A DNA stretch of 64,000 nucleotides from Phymatolithon calcareum. Taxonomy: Eukaryota > Rhodophyta > Florideophyceae > Hapalidiales. The stretch's first letter is position 1. Each line of letters starts with the position of its first letter. Shown piece after piece: positions 61,509 to 64,000 of this stretch. Under the pieces are notes generated by a model that ran no database searches, was not told the origin of the DNA, and worked only from the letters and a program-made list of their open reading frames with translations. The stretch is from assembly GCA_977006965.1 (NCBI GenBank), contig OZ345356.1:2108001-2172000 (forward strand). Reading direction: 5' to 3'. A program made the translations under genes and the position numbers.

Positions 61509-64000
61509 ATGAGAGCTGGACAAGAAGCTCTAGTCTCGGGCGATGCTGAAGAAACCGAAGGCATATTCAACATGCAAGATGAATTCAATCTTCTAAGAGA
61601 GCAGATTTCGTCTCTTACCGCTTTGGTATCTTCTATATCTCCATCCCAAGGAGCACCACAAGGTCTACGTCCCGCTACTCTACAAACAGCGGAAGAGATA
61701 GCCATCTTTACTGCAGCCAAGGTACAAGCAATGAATCCGTATGACCGTGCAAATGCATATGACACGCTTATTGACCCATACGTTCGTAACAAGCGCGAAC
61801 TTTGCATGTTTGCTGAAGCGGCTTTGGACTTCTATCTGCATGGAGGTATTCTGGATGTAGGTGAAATGTTTGCAAATGATTTCCTCTTTTGGAATGAATC
61901 CCATTTCTTTTCATTGAGCAAGAAGATTATAGTCAAGCTCCGGGATGCACTTCTGTCGAAAGGTGTGGAAATCAAGAAGGGGGTTGGATTTACAATCAGC
62001 AAGGCTTTGGTGGGATATGTTGAGCAATACCTGTCAAATGTACAGAGCGATGACTGTAAAATGCCTTATGCATCTCAAACAGACCTGTCGTTCCGACACC
62101 CAGCAACCCAAGACCAACGTCCTGTGACAAACCCTCCCATCATTGCATCAAGCGTTAACGACACCCAGCCACACACGTCTGCGTTGCGTGGTGACCGACA
62201 GGGCTACTTGAAAAGAAGCGAAAGACCTTCAGATGTGGCAAAGCTTTTCCCTCGCGACATGCGCTACACCGGCGCTCGTCATGAGCCGTTAAGAAGGAAT
62301 TTTGCAACATTCATGGACGCGTGTACGTTAGCGGGAATAGACGCGGTTGACAGCGATGTCGTTTTGCGCCTCCTACAAAATGGTTTCCTGAAGGATGGTG
62401 CCCTGGTCTACTTCATGAACCACGTCAAGAATGTTGCCAAGAGCCCAACCGATGGAATTTCTATGGTTGAAGCTCATTTTCTTCGTCAGCGAGCAAAGCG
62501 AGTCAACGATGAAGTTTGGAACGAGCTCACATTTTCCTTCGTCAAACAATCTCGTGATGTCAAGAAGCTTTCCACATCAAACGATGAAGTACTCAACGAT
62601 CTTTTGGTACAAATAACTAATCTCGCCGATATGCGGACAAGCCCAAGCTCAGATGATATTGTTTCCGGGAAGATCATTTCAGCGGTGAGAGAAGTCTCTA
62701 TATTTTCTGTTCTTTGTCAGAATCCGTCAAAGGCGTTGCAAGAGCTCATCGCTGTACTGAGAAGCTGTGCCCTGGAAGCTGATCGAGCGACTATCCGATC
62801 GACTGATAATACATCGATGTTCACCGGAGCAACTACGAATGAGTCGACAACTGTCAATGAGGCCCTGGGCTACTTTATCGACAGGAGGCTACACCGGAAT
62901 AGAAACACGGCCCCGCTAAGAGGCTATGGAAAAGGCCCCTATCGAAAATTGCAGGGAATGAGGAGGAAGAGGTTCGTACCTCCCGACGTTTGCATCATCT
63001 GCGACAAGAAGGGATGCCACTCTTCCAAGCACCGAAAGCGAAGTGAGTCTTTACTTGCACATGTTGCACATGTTCTTCTCGCAGACGGTCCGGACGAGGA
63101 AAGTTACGGCACATCATCAGAGTCCGAAAGCGACGAGGAAGAGGAGACCAGTGAAGGCGTTACAGAAGGGAATCTCGCAGTCGCGTACTATGTCAATTCA
63201 GCACGCGCACTCGCGTATATGAATATTCGTCCTTGTGAAAGCTCTCCCGTTATTGACGTTGCGGTTATAGATACAGGTTCGTCCTACATGTCTATCATTG
63301 GCAACGACGTGGTAACTGGGGCACAAGCGGCGAGCGCAAGCCCAACTAAGCCAGTGTATGGAGCGAGCAAGAGAAGGATTGATGGAATTGGAGGGTCTTC
63401 AAATCCCGTTGGAACTCTGGACTTTGCATTTCTGTTTGGTGATCGAGTCTACAATGTGCAGTTACATATACTACCTGGTTCAGTACCACTCATTATCTGC
63501 CACAAGGATCTCGACAACATTGGATTGAATTATCAAACTAGTTTCAAAACTGTTACTCGTCTCTCTGATGGATACAAAGAGTCTGTGACGATGCGAAACG
63601 GTCTTCCATTCCTCATTTTCTCGCACCAAAGTTACTTCACAGATATACAGCTACGTCGCATGCATCGAAATCTTGGGCATCCATCTGTTGAAAAGCTCAT
63701 GAAGGTGATTGAAAATGCTCAAATCGAGGACCTTCCTCGTGGAACTCGAAAGAGGATTGAGGAACTCGTGAGATATTGTGAAGCGCGTCAACTCGGCAGG
63801 GCTAAACCGAGGCGTTTTCTATTCTCGATTAAGGATTCGTGTACCGGAGAATTTAATAATGTCATCGAAGTGGATGTCATGAAGCTGACCGATGGGAATG
63901 TTCTCCACGTTGTGTACACGGGTACGTTGTTCAAGCAAGGAATATTTATTCGAAAGATGTCCGCTCTGGAAGCATGGAAAGCTTTGAGAAGATGCTGGAT
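61509..64000 (+). CDS. gag-pol: copia-like gag-protease-integrase polyprotein, partial (3' end outside window)
   Basis: The ATG at 61509 (MRAGQEALVSGDAEETEGIF) opens a frame without a stop to the window end (830 codons). About 480 residues of Gag-like sequence precede a knuckle C495-x2-C498-x4-C503-x4-H508 (CIICDKKGCHSSKH), unlike the usual CCHC. An acidic stretch follows, then the protease Asp588 in VIDTGSSYMSIIG. The pre-integrase zinc site has MHRNLGHPS (His719, His724) and Cys757, but the fourth ligand reads Arg760. The integrase core opens with NVIEVDVMKLTDG (Asp789). The element would copy itself through RNA. The GAG-pre-integrase order fits copia-type elements. The open frame suggests it is young or was until recently active. 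Confidence 0.85.
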   Translation, partial: MRAGQEALVSGDAEETEGIFNMQDEFNLLREQISSLTALVSSISPSQGAPQGLRPATLQTAEEIAIFTAAKVQAMNPYDRANAYDTLIDPYVRNKRELCMFAEAALDFYLHGGILDVGEMFANDFLFWNESHFFSLSKKIIVKLRDALLSKGVEIKKGVGFTISKALVGYVEQYLSNVQSDDCKMPYASQTDLSFRHPATQDQRPVTNPPIIASSVNDTQPHTSALRGDRQGYLKRSERPSDVAKLFPRDMRYTGARHEPLRRNFATFMDACTLAGIDAVDSDVVLRLLQNGFLKDGALVYFMNHVKNVAKSPTDGISMVEAHFLRQRAKRVNDEVWNELTFSFVKQSRDVKKLSTSNDEVLNDLLVQITNLADMRTSPSSDDIVSGKIISAVREVSIFSVLCQNPSKALQELIAVLRSCALEADRATIRSTDNTSMFTGATTNESTTVNEALGYFIDRRLHRNRNTAPLRGYGKGPYRKLQGMRRKRFVPPDVCIICDKKGCHSSKHRKRSESLLAHVAHVLLADGPDEESYGTSSESESDEEEETSEGVTEGNLAVAYYVNSARALAYMNIRPCESSPVIDVAVIDTGSSYMSIIGNDVVTGAQAASASPTKPVYGASKRRIDGIGGSSNPVGTLDFAFLFGDRVYNVQLHILPGSVPLIICHKDLDNIGLNYQTSFKTVTRLSDGYKESVTMRNGLPFLIFSHQSYFTDIQLRRMHRNLGHPSVEKLMKVIENAQIEDLPRGTRKRIEELVRYCEARQLGRAKPRRFLFSIKDSCTGEFNNVIEVDVMKLTDGNVLHVVYTGTLFKQGIFIRKMSALEAWKALRRCW

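Noticed and set aside
1-64000. CRISPR arrays, operons, ribosomal RNA genes or functional tRNAs
   Set aside because: No regularly spaced repeats, ribosome-binding pattern, rRNA segment or foldable tRNA was seen; all other signs are eukaryotic.

Overview
The window is nuclear DNA of a eukaryote and is mostly mobile-element debris. Only two ordinary genes look intact: a multi-pass membrane protein (complement 10579-11586) and a secreted cysteine-rich protein (48928-49602). Both are single uninterrupted reading frames with a TATA-like box 80-120 bases upstream of the ATG. Intronless genes, animal-type haem peroxidases and a dense mix of LINE, Ty3/gypsy, copia-like and Helitron sequences would fit a red alga, but this is an inference and the sequence alone does not settle it.

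Region 1-20 kb holds three copies of one duplicated unit: a repeat I call REP1, then a reverse-orientation LINE tail, then an animal-type haem peroxidase gene. All three peroxidases (2475-3496, 4739-6513, 17903-19672) are decayed by frameshifts and stop codons. Most stops are explained by single C-to-T or G-to-A changes. Between and inside the units lie non-LTR retrotransposon (LINE) pieces of two families, some with visible target-site duplications. A further REP1 copy lies upstream of the membrane-protein gene.

Region 20-35 kb holds a reverse-strand LINE, a small unknown ORF, LINE fragments, a 2.1-kb purine-rich degenerate repeat, a Helitron with a helicase remnant (29467-31517) abutting the 5' end of a second Helitron, and a dead copy of the membrane-protein gene split by an insertion.

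Region 35-45 kb holds a Ty3/gypsy element on the reverse strand with two nearly identical LTRs and a 1461-codon gag-pol frame, interrupted only by one TAG before the integrase C-terminus. It carries about 2.2 kb of non-pol DNA before its 3' LTR. LINE family-2 fragments follow.

Region 45-53 kb is gene-poor. It holds the secreted protein gene and a 1.29-kb foldback (long inverted repeat) element. Region 53-61 kb is a GC-rich, degenerate second gypsy element with a mutated reverse-transcriptase active site and an internal 380-base inverted duplication. The last 2.5 kb (61509-64000) is an uninterrupted gag-protease-integrase frame of a copia-like element that runs off the window end.

Positions of repeat boundaries were found by eye and may be off by some tens of bases unless a target-site duplication is given.
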